Source of the DNA: CAKOSP01 sp964371745
Lineage (GTDB): Bacteria; Bacillota_I; Bacilli_A; RF39; UBA660
Assembly: GCA_964371745.1 (NCBI GenBank)
Contig: CAYJNS010000023.1
Coordinates: forward strand, 1 to 14,474
Length of the DNA: 14,474 nt
Reading direction: 5' to 3'
Below, one piece after another: positions 1-7,639 of this stretch. The notes under the pieces are model-generated. The model had not been told where the DNA came from and searched no databases. It was given only the letters and a program-made list of their open reading frames with translations. Position 1 is the stretch's first letter. The number at the start of each line of letters is the position of its first letter. Position numbers and translations under genes: made by a program.

Positions 1-892
1 TAATATTTCCAACTATTTCAACAAGTGTATTTGATGCACCTACTATATCATGAGCGTCCTCAGCAAGCTCTTTTGGAAGCTTTCCACCATCAATCATATC
101 TTGAGTAAGACCCGCGATTGCATTAAGTGGTGTTCTTATTTCGTGAGACATACTACTTAAAAAGTCAGATTTCGCTTGATTTGCTTTATTTGCCTCAGTA
201 ACAGCTAAATCAAGTTGCTTTATTAATTTAGCATCAGGATTTTCAATTGAAAAATACATTATATAACAAAGTAAAACTAAAGCTAAATCATATAAAATAA
301 TTCCCGGAATAAAAACAACTAATAAATAAATTACAATCATAAGTGTAGTAATAAAAAATATAGCGTGATATCTTTTATCATTTTGTTTTAAATGCTTTAA
401 AGCAAATATAAAGGTTATTGCTAGTAATACAGCAACAACAAAAAAGGTTAAATCTATAGTAGGTCCTCTTACATTATATACATAATCAAACCTTATTACT
501 TCAATTGTTGTGAACATAGAAATTAATAAAAATAGAAATGATAAACTATAAATTGACAATAATATTTTCTTATAATTTTTATAAATTTTTTTATAACTTA
601 TTGTTAAAATATAAGCAAGTAATGATAAAAATATAAAGACAAATAAACTTCCCAGTATTCTATTAAGCCACTCAAAAATCACAAAATATTTTGTGGTTAA
701 ATATTCATAACCAAATATAGAGCAAGTTATATGTAAACCTGTATTTATAACAACTTCAATAAATGTTGCTACTAAAATCATATTAAAAAATTTATTTTCA
801 ACTAAACTTAATTTATTTTTACTTTTATAAATTATAGTAATTATTATCATAAATATTAAAGATACCATAGGTATTTGAAATTCCATATTCAT
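1..892 (-). CDS. Membrane sensor histidine kinase, partial (3' end beyond left edge)
   Basis: The N-terminal 297 residues of a two-component sensor kinase are visible; the reading frame is open to the left edge. Residues 1 to about 215 contain six or seven hydrophobic segments (roughly 6-22, 36-58, 72-98, 109-128, 147-166, 177-211), suggesting an integral membrane sensor. A short linker (about 218-240) leads into a HisKA dimerisation domain with the phospho-acceptor motif SHEIRTPLN; the histidine is residue 250. The catalytic ATPase domain must lie outside the window. The start at 892 is chosen because AGGTGA sits just upstream (898-903); a second ATG follows two codons later. The upstream gene ends with a terminator, so this gene is probably transcribed from its own promoter, the -35 of which lies in that terminator. 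The signal sensed cannot be read from the sequence. A receiver domain (hybrid kinase) can neither be shown nor excluded. Confidence 0.87.
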   Translation of the reverse strand, partial: MNMEFQIPMVSLIFMIIITIIYKSKNKLSLVENKFFNMILVATFIEVVINTGLHITCSIFGYEYLTTKYFVIFEWLNRILGSLFVFIFLSLLAYILTISYKKIYKNYKKILLSIYSLSFLFLLISMFTTIEVIRFDYVYNVRGPTIDLTFFVVAVLLAITFIFALKHLKQNDKRYHAIFFITTLMIVIYLLVVFIPGIILYDLALVLLCYIMYFSIENPDAKLIKQLDLAVTEANKANQAKSDFLSSMSHEIRTPLNAIAGLTQDMIDGGKLPKELAEDAHDIVGASNTLVEIVGNI

Positions 893-909
893 ATACTTCA
901 CCTATTTTC

Positions 910-938
910 ATTATAAAACAAAAAAATGAGTTTTACAA
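910..938 (-). promoter_or_regulatory. Sigma-A type promoter for the histidine kinase gene, inside the upstream terminator
   Basis: On the minus strand TTGTAA (933-938, four of six matches to TTGACA) is followed after exactly 17 bases by TATAAT (910-915). The -35 box occupies the loop and last stem bases of the preceding terminator hairpin. The expected transcription start is near 903, giving a very short leader whose Shine-Dalgarno is almost at the 5' end, which lowers confidence. Confidence 0.5.
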
Positions 939-946
939 CCCATTTT
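919..946 (-). terminator. Rho-independent terminator after the acyltransferase gene
   Basis: Read on the minus strand, AATGGGTT (937-944) pairs with AACTCATT (925-932) around a GTAA loop, with one G-U pair. Flanking A-T pairs extend the stem to about 923-946. A T-run follows directly. It lies 3 bases past the stop codon of the gene at 949-2547. Confidence 0.8.
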
Positions 947-948
947 AT

Positions 949-2547
949 TTATTTAACTCTCATTCTTATTACTTCATCATTATTTGAATATTTTAGTGTT
1001 TTTTCATCATTATTAGACGGTTCATATAATTCATAATTAACTTTCTTTTTTAAATTTTCTACATCAATATTATCTTCAGGAAAATCTTCATTCCAAAAAT
1101 CAATTACCATATTATAAAATTCTGCTCTACGAGCTAAAAGCTCTGGATTAGGATTTTTCTTTTCATAATAAATTAATTCTTCAATTAAAGTTTCTATATT
1201 CGGCCACTTTACTCTCATATATTCATCATATCTTGATCTTAAAAATCTTTTTCTAGCATCTTTTGGCAAACTTTCTCTTTTAATTGCTTTTGTATTATCT
1301 TCAAATTGATACCAAGTTTCTGTTGCCATTAAATCCCTTACATATTCCGTAATAATTTTTGATTTAGTTTTTTCTTTTTTATTTACGTCTTCTAAATAGT
1401 TAATGAACTTAGAAAAATCATAAGAAAATTTTTCTTTTAGAAAATTAAAAGTTTTTAATACTTTATTATAATTATTTATAACATCATCTTCAATAATAAT
1501 TTTTTCAAAAGTATTCTTATCATAGAAAACTAAATTATTATATTTTTTCTTTGTTTTTAAATATTTAAATAAATTAACTTCTGTTCCATCTTCTAAATAA
1601 ACATTTTTCATTAAATTATTGTAATTTTTAATACTACTAATTAATTTATAACAATCTAATTTATTATTTGCCTCATCAAATAATACTTCATATTCTAAAT
1701 CTTTGTATTCTTTAAAAAATTCAGTTACATCTACTGGATCACTATATCTAGTATGACAATCTTTATTATTATCTTTATCATTTATAGAAATTGCTAAATC
1801 TGTTAAATCAATTAGTTTTCCATCTTTATTATAATAACCATTTTTAAACTTACCAGTTTCTATATCTTCTTTTGTACTATTAAAAACAATTTCATTTAAT
1901 ATATTATAAAATGGTATTTCAATACCTTTTTTATCGAAATATTCTTCTACAAAATAATCATAATAGTTATAATCACTAAAGTGAGATATAACAACTATTT
2001 TTACATTTTTATTACTTTTATTTATCGCTCTATAAAAACCAGAAAATATTTCTTCAATAGGTAAATTTTCTGAATTATTATAACTTGCCTCGGCACATAT
2101 AAAAGAACTAGTTCCCTTATTATGCACTCTAACTTGTTTATCATTAACCATTGCTTTATCTTTTTTATTATGTCTATCAACAGCAATTAATCCATATAAC
2201 CATCCAAAAATTATTTTAGGATAATTTTTTATTTGTTCTATAGTTCCTATAACGGTATAATAACTTCTGTCTACTGTTACATATGTAGCAATTACATCTT
2301 CTTCAAGTGAATGTGTACATACAAACATTATTACATCATCTTTATCAAGATTTGGATATTTTTCTAATAAAACATTTCTATCAGGTCTATCCTTTAAAAA
2401 TGATTTAAGTAATGGTTGAATTTTTTTTCTTACTTTTATACCAATATCAGTTGTGAACGTTTTTACATTTTTATTAAGCGTTCTATTTGGTACAAATTTA
2501 CTTCTTCTTACTAGTTCTAAAAATAAATTTTCTAATTTTTCTTTCAT
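949..2547 (-). CDS. PlsC-like (glycerophospholipid) acyltransferase with long C-terminal extension
   Basis: This is a 532-residue protein whose first 200 residues carry the ordered signature of the PlsC/LPLAT acyltransferase superfamily. These are the catalytic H79-x4-D84 (HSLEED), the GLIAVDR segment (119-125) matching the acceptor-binding block, EASYN (153-157) where typical members have an FPEG block, and a hydrophobic VVIS-type strand near 184-188. Such enzymes transfer an acyl chain to lysophosphatidate or related acceptors at the membrane. Block three is divergent (the glycine of EG is replaced), so the substrate is uncertain. Residues about 200-532 are a charged, mostly helical extension of unknown role. 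No clear membrane segment was seen. The ATG at 2547 is preferred over a TTG one codon upstream because GAGGGGG (2554-2560) is then 6 bases away. The gene has its own promoter and terminator, so it is monocistronic. Confidence 0.62.
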   Translation of the reverse strand: MKEKLENLFLELVRRSKFVPNRTLNKNVKTFTTDIGIKVRKKIQPLLKSFLKDRPDRNVLLEKYPNLDKDDVIMFVCTHSLEEDVIATYVTVDRSYYTVIGTIEQIKNYPKIIFGWLYGLIAVDRHNKKDKAMVNDKQVRVHNKGTSSFICAEASYNNSENLPIEEIFSGFYRAINKSNKNVKIVVISHFSDYNYYDYFVEEYFDKKGIEIPFYNILNEIVFNSTKEDIETGKFKNGYYNKDGKLIDLTDLAISINDKDNNKDCHTRYSDPVDVTEFFKEYKDLEYEVLFDEANNKLDCYKLISSIKNYNNLMKNVYLEDGTEVNLFKYLKTKKKYNNLVFYDKNTFEKIIIEDDVINNYNKVLKTFNFLKEKFSYDFSKFINYLEDVNKKEKTKSKIITEYVRDLMATETWYQFEDNTKAIKRESLPKDARKRFLRSRYDEYMRVKWPNIETLIEELIYYEKKNPNPELLARRAEFYNMVIDFWNEDFPEDNIDVENLKKKVNYELYEPSNNDEKTLKYSNNDEVIRMRVK

Positions 2548-2573
2548 CAAAATCCCCCTCTAAATATACTTTA

Positions 2574-2602
2574 ATTATATCATTTTGTAGCATATTTGTC
2601 AA
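2574..2602 (-). promoter_or_regulatory. Perfect consensus sigma-A promoter for the acyltransferase gene
   Basis: On the minus strand TTGACA (2597-2602), a 17-base spacer and TATAAT (2574-2579) match the consensus at every position. TGA directly precedes the -10, giving an extended -10. The -35 box starts 2 bases after the truB stop codon. The predicted start lies about 20 bases before the start codon, with the GAGGGGG binding site between. Confidence 0.85.
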
Positions 2603-2604
2603 AT

Positions 2605-3441
2605 TTATAACATAACATCTATTTTACCTATATCATCTAAAAAGTCATATATAGCAATTACCTCGTCATTATATTTCATTAAATAACTACCATTAGTTAT
2701 ATTTTTTTCTAGTTTTGCTCCATTTTTAACTTTAAAGTATTCCTCACCTGACATATTTATTACTTCATAATCTATTACATCTTCAATACTTAGTAACTTA
2801 AATTTATTATTAATAATCTCATCAAGTGTATAACTATTTTCTATATTAAAAGCTCCTTGCTTAGTTCTTATTAGATCACTCATACATCCTACTGTACCAA
2901 GTTTTTTACAGATATCTTTTATTAAACTTCTTATAAATGTTCCTTTACTAACAGTTACTATAAATTTAAAACCATCCGGCGTTACATCAAGAAGTTTTAT
3001 ACCACTTATATTTATCTTTCTAATAGGTAAAGTAACCTTTTCATTATTTCTAGCATATTCATATAACTTTTTACCATTTAATTTAACTGCACTATAAATA
3101 GGAACTTCTTGCATAGATTCACCTATAAATGAAGATAATACTTCTTTTATTTTTTCTTCGTCTACTACAAATTTTTTTTCTTTTATTATATTACCAGTTA
3201 TATCCAAAGTATCAGTTTCTACTCCTAGTTTAACATGGGCAATATATTCTTTATCAAGTGATGTTATTCTATCTACAAGTTTAGTATACTTTCCAATGCA
3301 TACTACAAGTACTCCTTTAGCAAGAGGATCAAGTGTTCCTGTATGACCCATTTTTCTAATATTAAAAATGCGATTAAGTTTATTAATCACATCTCTACTT
3401 GTATAGCCATCTTCCTTGTTAACTACAACAAAACCATTCAT
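2605..3441 (-). CDS. truB: tRNA pseudouridine(55) synthase TruB
   Basis: This enzyme isomerises U55 to pseudouridine in the T-loop of tRNAs. The 278-residue product has the TruB-family opening FVVVNKEDGYTSRDV and the catalytic motif GHTGTLDPLA, in which Asp38 is the nucleophile. A later conserved stretch, SKGTFIRSLIKDIC (about 165-178), matches the RxSKGTYIRSLxxD block of the family. The C-terminal region after residue 210 looks like a reduced PUA-type domain, common in shorter bacterial TruB proteins. It is the last gene of the rimP-nusA-infB operon; its ATG overlaps the rbfA TGA stop (ATGA, 3438-3441), indicating translational coupling. The binding site AGGA lies 6 bases before the start. 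No terminator is visible downstream, where the next promoter begins at once. Confidence 0.96.
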   Translation of the reverse strand: MNGFVVVNKEDGYTSRDVINKLNRIFNIRKMGHTGTLDPLAKGVLVVCIGKYTKLVDRITSLDKEYIAHVKLGVETDTLDITGNIIKEKKFVVDEEKIKEVLSSFIGESMQEVPIYSAVKLNGKKLYEYARNNEKVTLPIRKINISGIKLLDVTPDGFKFIVTVSKGTFIRSLIKDICKKLGTVGCMSDLIRTKQGAFNIENSYTLDEIINNKFKLLSIEDVIDYEVINMSGEEYFKVKNGAKLEKNITNGSYLMKYNDEVIAIYDFLDDIGKIDVML

Positions 3442-3785
3442 TTTTGATCCTGATGTATTTGCTCAATAATTTTTTCAATGTTTTCACCATATTCAATTGA
3501 TTTATCATAAACAAATTTTAATTTAGGGGTATGTCTTAGTTCTATTACTTCAGCTAACTTACTTCTTAAAAAAGGTGCTGCTTCAGCAAGTTCTTTTTCT
3601 AAATCTTTAGAAGTTTTATCTAATAATGAAGTAAAATAGATAGTTGCATGTGATAAATCAGTAGTTACATCGCATCCTGTTATTGTAATACTTTTAAGAA
3701 TTTCATCTCTTGCTTCAGTTAAAATAATATAACTTATATGCCTTGATACTTCACTAGAAATTTTTTCTATTTTATGATTAGACAT
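3438..3785 (-). CDS. rbfA: 30S ribosome-binding factor RbfA
   Basis: RbfA is a small KH-fold protein that binds the immature 30S subunit and helps mature the 16S rRNA 5' region; it is tied to growth at low temperature. The 115-residue length is normal. The C-terminal half (LRSKLAEVIELRHTPKLKFV followed by YDKSIEYGENIEKIIEQI) matches the family pattern of an Arg/Thr-Pro-Leu-Phe core strand followed by a G-x2-I-x2-I-I helix. Its ATG shares one base with the infB stop codon (TAATG at 3783-3787), and its own TGA overlaps the truB start. It therefore sits in a coupled infB-rbfA-truB segment. The binding site GAGGT lies inside the final codons of infB, about 10 bases before the ATG. Confidence 0.95.
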   Translation of the reverse strand: MSNHKIEKISSEVSRHISYIILTEARDEILKSITITGCDVTTDLSHATIYFTSLLDKTSKDLEKELAEAAPFLRSKLAEVIELRHTPKLKFVYDKSIEYGENIEKIIEQIHQDQK

Positions 3786-5881
3786 TATTTTTTTACCTCA
3801 ACAAGTTCAAAACATGTAATAATATCGCCTTCTTTAATATCATCATATTTATCTAAAGTAATACCACATTCTAAACCTTTTTTAACTTCTTTAGCTTGAT
3901 CTTTTTCTCTTTGAATACTTGATACTTTAGTTTCAGTTATAACTTTACCATCACGTATTAATCTAGCACTAGATCCAGTTTTAACTATTCCATCTATTAC
4001 CATTGAACCAGCTATATTACCAACTTTAGAAAATTTAAATATTTTTCTAATTTCTGCACTACCTAGTTCTTTTTCTTCAAATACTGGTTCAAGCATTCCA
4101 TTCATAGCATTTTCTATATCTTCAATTAATTTATAAATAATTGTATATAATCTTACATCTACATTATGGTCTTTTGCTATTTCTTTAACACCTTGATTAA
4201 ATACTACATTAAACCCAAGTATTATTGCATTACTAGCACTTGCTAAAACTATATCATTTTCAGTTATAGCACCTATCCCAGAACGTATTATTCTAACACT
4301 ATGCTCACCTACATTTAATTTTTCAAGTGAACTTTTAACTGCTTCTTCAGATCCTCTAACATCTGCTTTTAATACTACATTAATTTCTTTTTGATTAGGC
4401 ATTGATGAAAATAAATCATCTAAAGTAACAGCTTTTTTACTTTGTCTTTTATTTTTTAAAAAGTCAACTCTTTTTTCTGCAACTTTTTTAGCTTCAACTT
4501 CAGTTTCAAAAGCCATAAATTTATCTCCCGCTGAAGGATGTTCAGAAAGACCTGTTATTTCAACTGGTGCACTAGGTTCTGCTTCAACAATAGACTCACC
4601 CTTATCATTTTTCATAGATCTAACCTTAGCATAACTAGAACCTACTACTATAGGGTCTCCAATTCTAAGTGTTCCATTTTGTATTAAGAATGCGCCAACT
4701 CCACCAACATTTTTATCATGACGAGATTCAATTACTGTACCTACTGCATACCTTGTTGGATTGGCTTTATATTCATTTACCTCTGCTATAGTTAAGATAG
4801 TTTCTAAAAGTAAATCAACACCTTCACCAGTTAACGCTGATAAATTAATAAATGGATATTCCCCACCCCAAGCCTCAGGTGTAATACTAATTTCCGCAAG
4901 TTCAGTCATAACTTTTTCAGGATTAGCAGTTGGTTTATCAATTTTATTAACTGCAACTATTATTGGAACATTTGCACTTTTTGCATGTTCAATAGCTTCT
5001 TTAGTTTGTGGCATTACTCCATCATCAGCAGCTACTATTATTATAACTATATCAGTAACTGATGCACCTCTTGCTCTCATCGCAGTAAACGCAGCATGTC
5101 CTGGAGTATCAATAAATGTAATCTTTTCATTATTATGCACTGCTTGATAAGCACCTATTGCTTGCGTTATACCGCCTGCTTCACCTGTAACAACACTTGT
5201 ATTTCTTATATAGTCTAAAAGCGATGTTTTACCATGATCAACATGTCCCATGATCGTAACAATTGGCGCTCTTTTAACTAAATCTTCTTCACTATCAACT
5301 ATTTCAAATTCTTCAAAATTAGCTACATCTTGTGTTTCCTCTGTTTTTAAAGATTTTTTATACTCGCTAGCAAGCATTTCAGCAATTTCAAATTCTACAA
5401 CATCATTAATACCAATCATTAATCCAAGTGATATTAATTTTTTAATAAGTTCTGCAGGATTAACTTGCATACTCTCGGCTAAAGAATAAAGACTCATACC
5501 TTCTTTAAAAATAATAGTATTTTCATCAATCTTATTTGATTGTAACTTACTTTTATTTTTATACATTTCTTTTTTAAGATTTTTATACTCTTCTTTATTT
5601 TCATTTTTATTTTTTATTTTTTGTTTAGTTGTATTTATTTGAATCTTTTTATCACTTATATTTTCAATAATTTCTTCAACTTTTTCATCTATAACATCAG
5701 CTTCATCATATGTTATTTCATCTTCTGTACTTATTAAATTAATAGCGCTATCAAGCATAATAATATCATCTTCTGAAAGAAAATCATCTCCACTTGTAAC
5801 TTTTATATCTAATAATTTACATTCTTTTAATATTTCTGCAATGGATAAATTTACCTCTTGTGCATAATCTTTTACTGTCAT
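3785..5881 (-). CDS. infB: Translation initiation factor IF-2
   Basis: IF-2 is the GTPase that places initiator fMet-tRNA on the 30S subunit and drives subunit joining. The 698-residue product has a first IF2_N domain (about 1-48), a Lys/Glu-rich linker (about 65-120), a second IF2_N domain (about 126-176), and the GTPase with G1 GHVDHGKT (212-219), G3 DTPGH, G4 NKID and the G5 SAL motif. The EF-Tu-like domain II and the two C-terminal IF-2 domains follow, the last binding initiator tRNA. It is short relative to many IF-2 proteins because the linker is reduced. The ATG at 5881 is chosen over a GTG at 5893 because GGAGG lies 5 bases before the ATG, while the GTG would start inside that binding site. 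It lies between rnpM and rbfA; the usual ylxQ gene upstream is missing. Confidence 0.97.
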   Translation of the reverse strand: MTVKDYAQEVNLSIAEILKECKLLDIKVTSGDDFLSEDDIIMLDSAINLISTEDEITYDEADVIDEKVEEIIENISDKKIQINTTKQKIKNKNENKEEYKNLKKEMYKNKSKLQSNKIDENTIIFKEGMSLYSLAESMQVNPAELIKKLISLGLMIGINDVVEFEIAEMLASEYKKSLKTEETQDVANFEEFEIVDSEEDLVKRAPIVTIMGHVDHGKTSLLDYIRNTSVVTGEAGGITQAIGAYQAVHNNEKITFIDTPGHAAFTAMRARGASVTDIVIIIVAADDGVMPQTKEAIEHAKSANVPIIVAVNKIDKPTANPEKVMTELAEISITPEAWGGEYPFINLSALTGEGVDLLLETILTIAEVNEYKANPTRYAVGTVIESRHDKNVGGVGAFLIQNGTLRIGDPIVVGSSYAKVRSMKNDKGESIVEAEPSAPVEITGLSEHPSAGDKFMAFETEVEAKKVAEKRVDFLKNKRQSKKAVTLDDLFSSMPNQKEINVVLKADVRGSEEAVKSSLEKLNVGEHSVRIIRSGIGAITENDIVLASASNAIILGFNVVFNQGVKEIAKDHNVDVRLYTIIYKLIEDIENAMNGMLEPVFEEKELGSAEIRKIFKFSKVGNIAGSMVIDGIVKTGSSARLIRDGKVITETKVSSIQREKDQAKEVKKGLECGITLDKYDDIKEGDIITCFELVEVKK

Positions 5882-5904
5882 GTTATCCTCCACCTTTCTT
5901 ATTT

Positions 5905-6165
5905 TTATTTATTCATATTCATTAAACTTTCATATACATCTATTGATACTTCTGTTTCAAATAATTTATCTAATATTTTCTTATCAATTACTTTTTTAAA
6001 AACTTCACTATCATTTTTTAAGTATACTCCTCTTCCATTTTTTTTGCCAGTTAAATCAAGTTCTACATTATCTTCTGGAGTTTTAACTATTCTAATAAGT
6101 TCTCCTTTAGGAAATCTTTCTCTTGTAACAGCACACATTCTCATAGGAATTTTTCTTTGTTTCAT
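5905..6165 (-). CDS. rnpM: YlxR-family RNA-binding protein (RNase P modulator RnpM)
   Basis: This is an 86-residue basic protein of the YlxR/DUF448 family. In Bacillus subtilis the family member RnpM binds the RNase P RNA and modulates its activity. The diagnostic features are RMCAVTRERFPKGELIRIVK (residues 9-28), corresponding to the family R-x-C-v-x-t/c-r-e pattern, and the glycine-rich GKKNGRGVYL (40-49). The remainder is a lysine-rich helical tail. Its position between nusA and infB is the canonical one. The stop of nusA lies 10 bases upstream, with the binding site AGAGG overlapping that stop region 6 bases before the ATG. The RNase P role is transferred from the family. Confidence 0.93.
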   Translation of the reverse strand: MKQRKIPMRMCAVTRERFPKGELIRIVKTPEDNVELDLTGKKNGRGVYLKNDSEVFKKVIDKKILDKLFETEVSIDVYESLMNMNK

Positions 6166-6175
6166 TAAAAACCTC

Positions 6176-7288
6176 TTATTTATTTCCCTCTTTTTGAATT
6201 TCTTCTAAAGATTTTATAACAAGTTTATATCTAGTAAGTCTACTAGCAAGTTTTATATTACTACCTTTTTTACCAATTGCTAAACTTAAATTATCATCAT
6301 TTACTATTACTAAAGCTTCTTTTTTCTCTTCATCTGTTATATTAACAATTACACCTTTAGCAGGTGATAATGCTTCTTTAATAAATTCTTCTGGATTTTC
6401 ATTATAAGATATTAAATCTATTCTTTCATTTTTAAGTTCTTTTAATATGTTAGATATTCTAGAACCTCGCTCACCAATACAAGCTCCTTTTGCATCTATT
6501 CTATCATTTGTTGAATATACTGCTACTTTACTTCTTATACCTGGCTCTCTTACAACAGATTGAATTACTACATCACCATTTATTACTTCTGGAACTTCAT
6601 GTTCAAATAATCTTTTTACAAAACCATAATGTTTTCTAGATAAAAGTATTAAAGGTCCTTTATTATTTTGATCTACTTTAGTAACATATACTTTAATATT
6701 TGAACCCATTTCAATAACTTCACCAGGAATTATTTCTTCTTTTGGTAAAAGACCTCTAGATTTTCCTAAATCAATATAAAAGTTTCTTTCATCTTCTAAA
6801 GCTACCATACCAAGCATAAGTTCATTTTCTTTATCAGCAAATTCTGAAATTATAATATCTTTTTCAGCTTCTCTTATTTTTTGAACAACTACTTGTTTAG
6901 CAGTACCCGCAGCTACTCTTCCAAAATCTTTTGGAGTTACTTCAATTTCTATTTCATCACCAATTTTAGCATCAGCTTTATATTCTTTAGCTTCTTCAAG
7001 CAATATTTGAGCATCACGATTAATTTCTGGTGGAATAATTATAAATTCACCATTTTCATCTTCTCCATCTTCTCCATCATCATAATCTTCAACAACAATC
7101 ATATATGAAAAAACTTTAATCTTACCATTATCTCTATTAATATATACTTTAACATTTGTTTTTGAATCAAAATTTTTCTTATAAGCAGTTTGAAGTGCTA
7201 GTTCTAAAGAATCATATATAAAATCTGCATCTATACCTTTTTCTAAAACTATCGCATCTATTGCTTTAATTAAATCTTTACTATTCAT
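6176..7288 (-). CDS. nusA: Transcription termination/antitermination factor NusA
   Basis: NusA binds RNA polymerase and nascent RNA, affecting pausing, termination and antitermination. At 370 residues it is the typical Bacillota length, without the C-terminal acidic repeats of proteobacterial forms. The N-terminal polymerase-binding domain covers about 1-125. The S1 domain is near 158-207 (YIDLGKSRGLLPKEE). KH1 is about 230-300, with GACIGERGSRISNI at 268-281. KH2 is about 305-365, with LAIGKKGSNIKLASRLTRYK at 336-355. A short acidic stretch (about 67-79, rich in Asp, Glu and Gly) is inserted in the N-terminal domain. The gene starts one base after the rimP stop (TAA-A-ATG) with AGAGG 5 bases before the ATG, so it is tightly coupled to rimP. 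In E. coli NusA autoregulates this operon; that is only a possibility here. Confidence 0.97.
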   Translation of the reverse strand: MNSKDLIKAIDAIVLEKGIDADFIYDSLELALQTAYKKNFDSKTNVKVYINRDNGKIKVFSYMIVVEDYDDGEDGEDENGEFIIIPPEINRDAQILLEEAKEYKADAKIGDEIEIEVTPKDFGRVAAGTAKQVVVQKIREAEKDIIISEFADKENELMLGMVALEDERNFYIDLGKSRGLLPKEEIIPGEVIEMGSNIKVYVTKVDQNNKGPLILLSRKHYGFVKRLFEHEVPEVINGDVVIQSVVREPGIRSKVAVYSTNDRIDAKGACIGERGSRISNILKELKNERIDLISYNENPEEFIKEALSPAKGVIVNITDEEKKEALVIVNDDNLSLAIGKKGSNIKLASRLTRYKLVIKSLEEIQKEGNK

Positions 7289-7289
7289 T

Positions 7290-7541
7290 TTATCCTCTTT
7301 CCTTACTAATTACATCTAAAATATAATCTTCACATGGCATATCCATATCATCAACTATTTTATTAACTATTTTACTAGCTTCAACTATAGTATCTAAATC
7401 AATACCTCCAACTTTGTCTAAAACTACTGTTAAGAATTTATATTTATCTTTTTCATAAAAATATATTTCATCAACAATAATTTCATCTTTTTCTAAATTA
7501 GTTTTTAATTTAGTTTTAAGCGCATTAATTGCTTTATCCAT
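7290..7541 (-). CDS. rimP: Ribosome maturation factor RimP, N-terminal domain only
   Basis: RimP assists 30S subunit assembly. The visible product is only 83 residues, about half the usual 150. Residues 37-80 match the RimP N-terminal domain: LTVVLDKVGGIDLDTIVEAS corresponds to the family stretch v-x-I/L-D-x-x-G-G-v-x-L-d-d, and EDYILDVISKERG ends exactly where the family has the y-x-L-E-V-S-S-P-G boundary. The C-terminal Sm/SH3-like domain is missing. nusA begins one base after the stop, so there is no room for a frameshifted remnant. Start: two consecutive ATGs (7544 and 7541) follow GGAGG (7546-7550); the second, 4 bases away, is the better fit. A longer in-frame reading from 7592 is rejected because it has no binding site and starts within a few bases of the predicted transcript end. 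Operon position supports the identification. Confidence 0.87.
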   Translation of the reverse strand: MDKAINALKTKLKTNLEKDEIIVDEIYFYEKDKYKFLTVVLDKVGGIDLDTIVEASKIVNKIVDDMDMPCEDYILDVISKERG

Positions 7542-7560
7542 CATACCTCCATTTATAAAC

Positions 7561-7589
7561 AAAAGCAGGAACCGCTTGGGTGCCCACTT
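7561..7589 (-). promoter_or_regulatory. GC-rich 5' leader of the rimP-nusA operon with two exclusive hairpins
   Basis: On the minus strand AAGTGGG (7589-7583) can pair with CCTGCTT (7569-7563) over 7 base pairs (two G-U). Alternatively, AAGCGG (7577-7572) can pair with CTGCTT (7568-7563) over 6 base pairs (one G-U) with a UUC loop. The two use the same 3' arm, so only one can form. A weak T-run (TTTTGTTT) follows. The segment is strikingly GC-rich for this genome and starts just after the predicted transcription start. It could act as an attenuator or a 5' stabilising hairpin; this is inferred. Confidence 0.5.
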
Positions 7590-7603
7590 CATAAGTTATT
7601 AAG

Positions 7604-7632
7604 ATTATAACATACTTTTTTTAAAAAACCAA
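7604..7632 (-). promoter_or_regulatory. Extended -10 promoter of the rimP-nusA-rnpM-infB-rbfA-truB operon
   Basis: On the minus strand TGTTATAAT (7604-7612) is a full extended -10 element. The -35 region at 17-base spacing (7627-7632, TTGGTT) is weak, as is common when TGn is present. The predicted start is near 7597, about 56 bases before the rimP ATG. No other clear promoter was seen within the operon. Confidence 0.7.
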
Positions 7633-7639
7633 ATATTTC

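Noticed and set aside
2548..2550. TTG start of the acyltransferase gene
   Set aside because: Only 3 bases from the GGGGG site; the next codon is an ATG at 6 bases.
4761..5489. Two plus-strand open frames opposite infB (4761-5147 and 5250-5489)
   Set aside because: They mirror the IF-2 coding strand, have no binding site or recognisable product, and would overlap an essential gene entirely.
5882..5893. GTG start of infB at 5893
   Set aside because: It would lie inside the GGTGGAGG binding site; the ATG at 5881 has proper spacing.
5858..6208. Plus-strand open frame opposite rnpM
   Set aside because: Low-complexity Phe/Leu/Ser translation, a shadow of rnpM and its flanks.
6881..7108. Plus-strand open frame opposite nusA
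   Set aside because: Phe/Asn/Ile-rich shadow of the nusA N-terminal region, with no family resemblance.
7542..7592. Longer rimP starting at ATG 7592 (adds an MKWAPKRFLL-type stretch)
   Set aside because: There is no binding site, the start is within a few bases of the predicted transcript end, and the codons coincide with the leader hairpins; GGAGG clearly serves the ATGs at 7541-7544.
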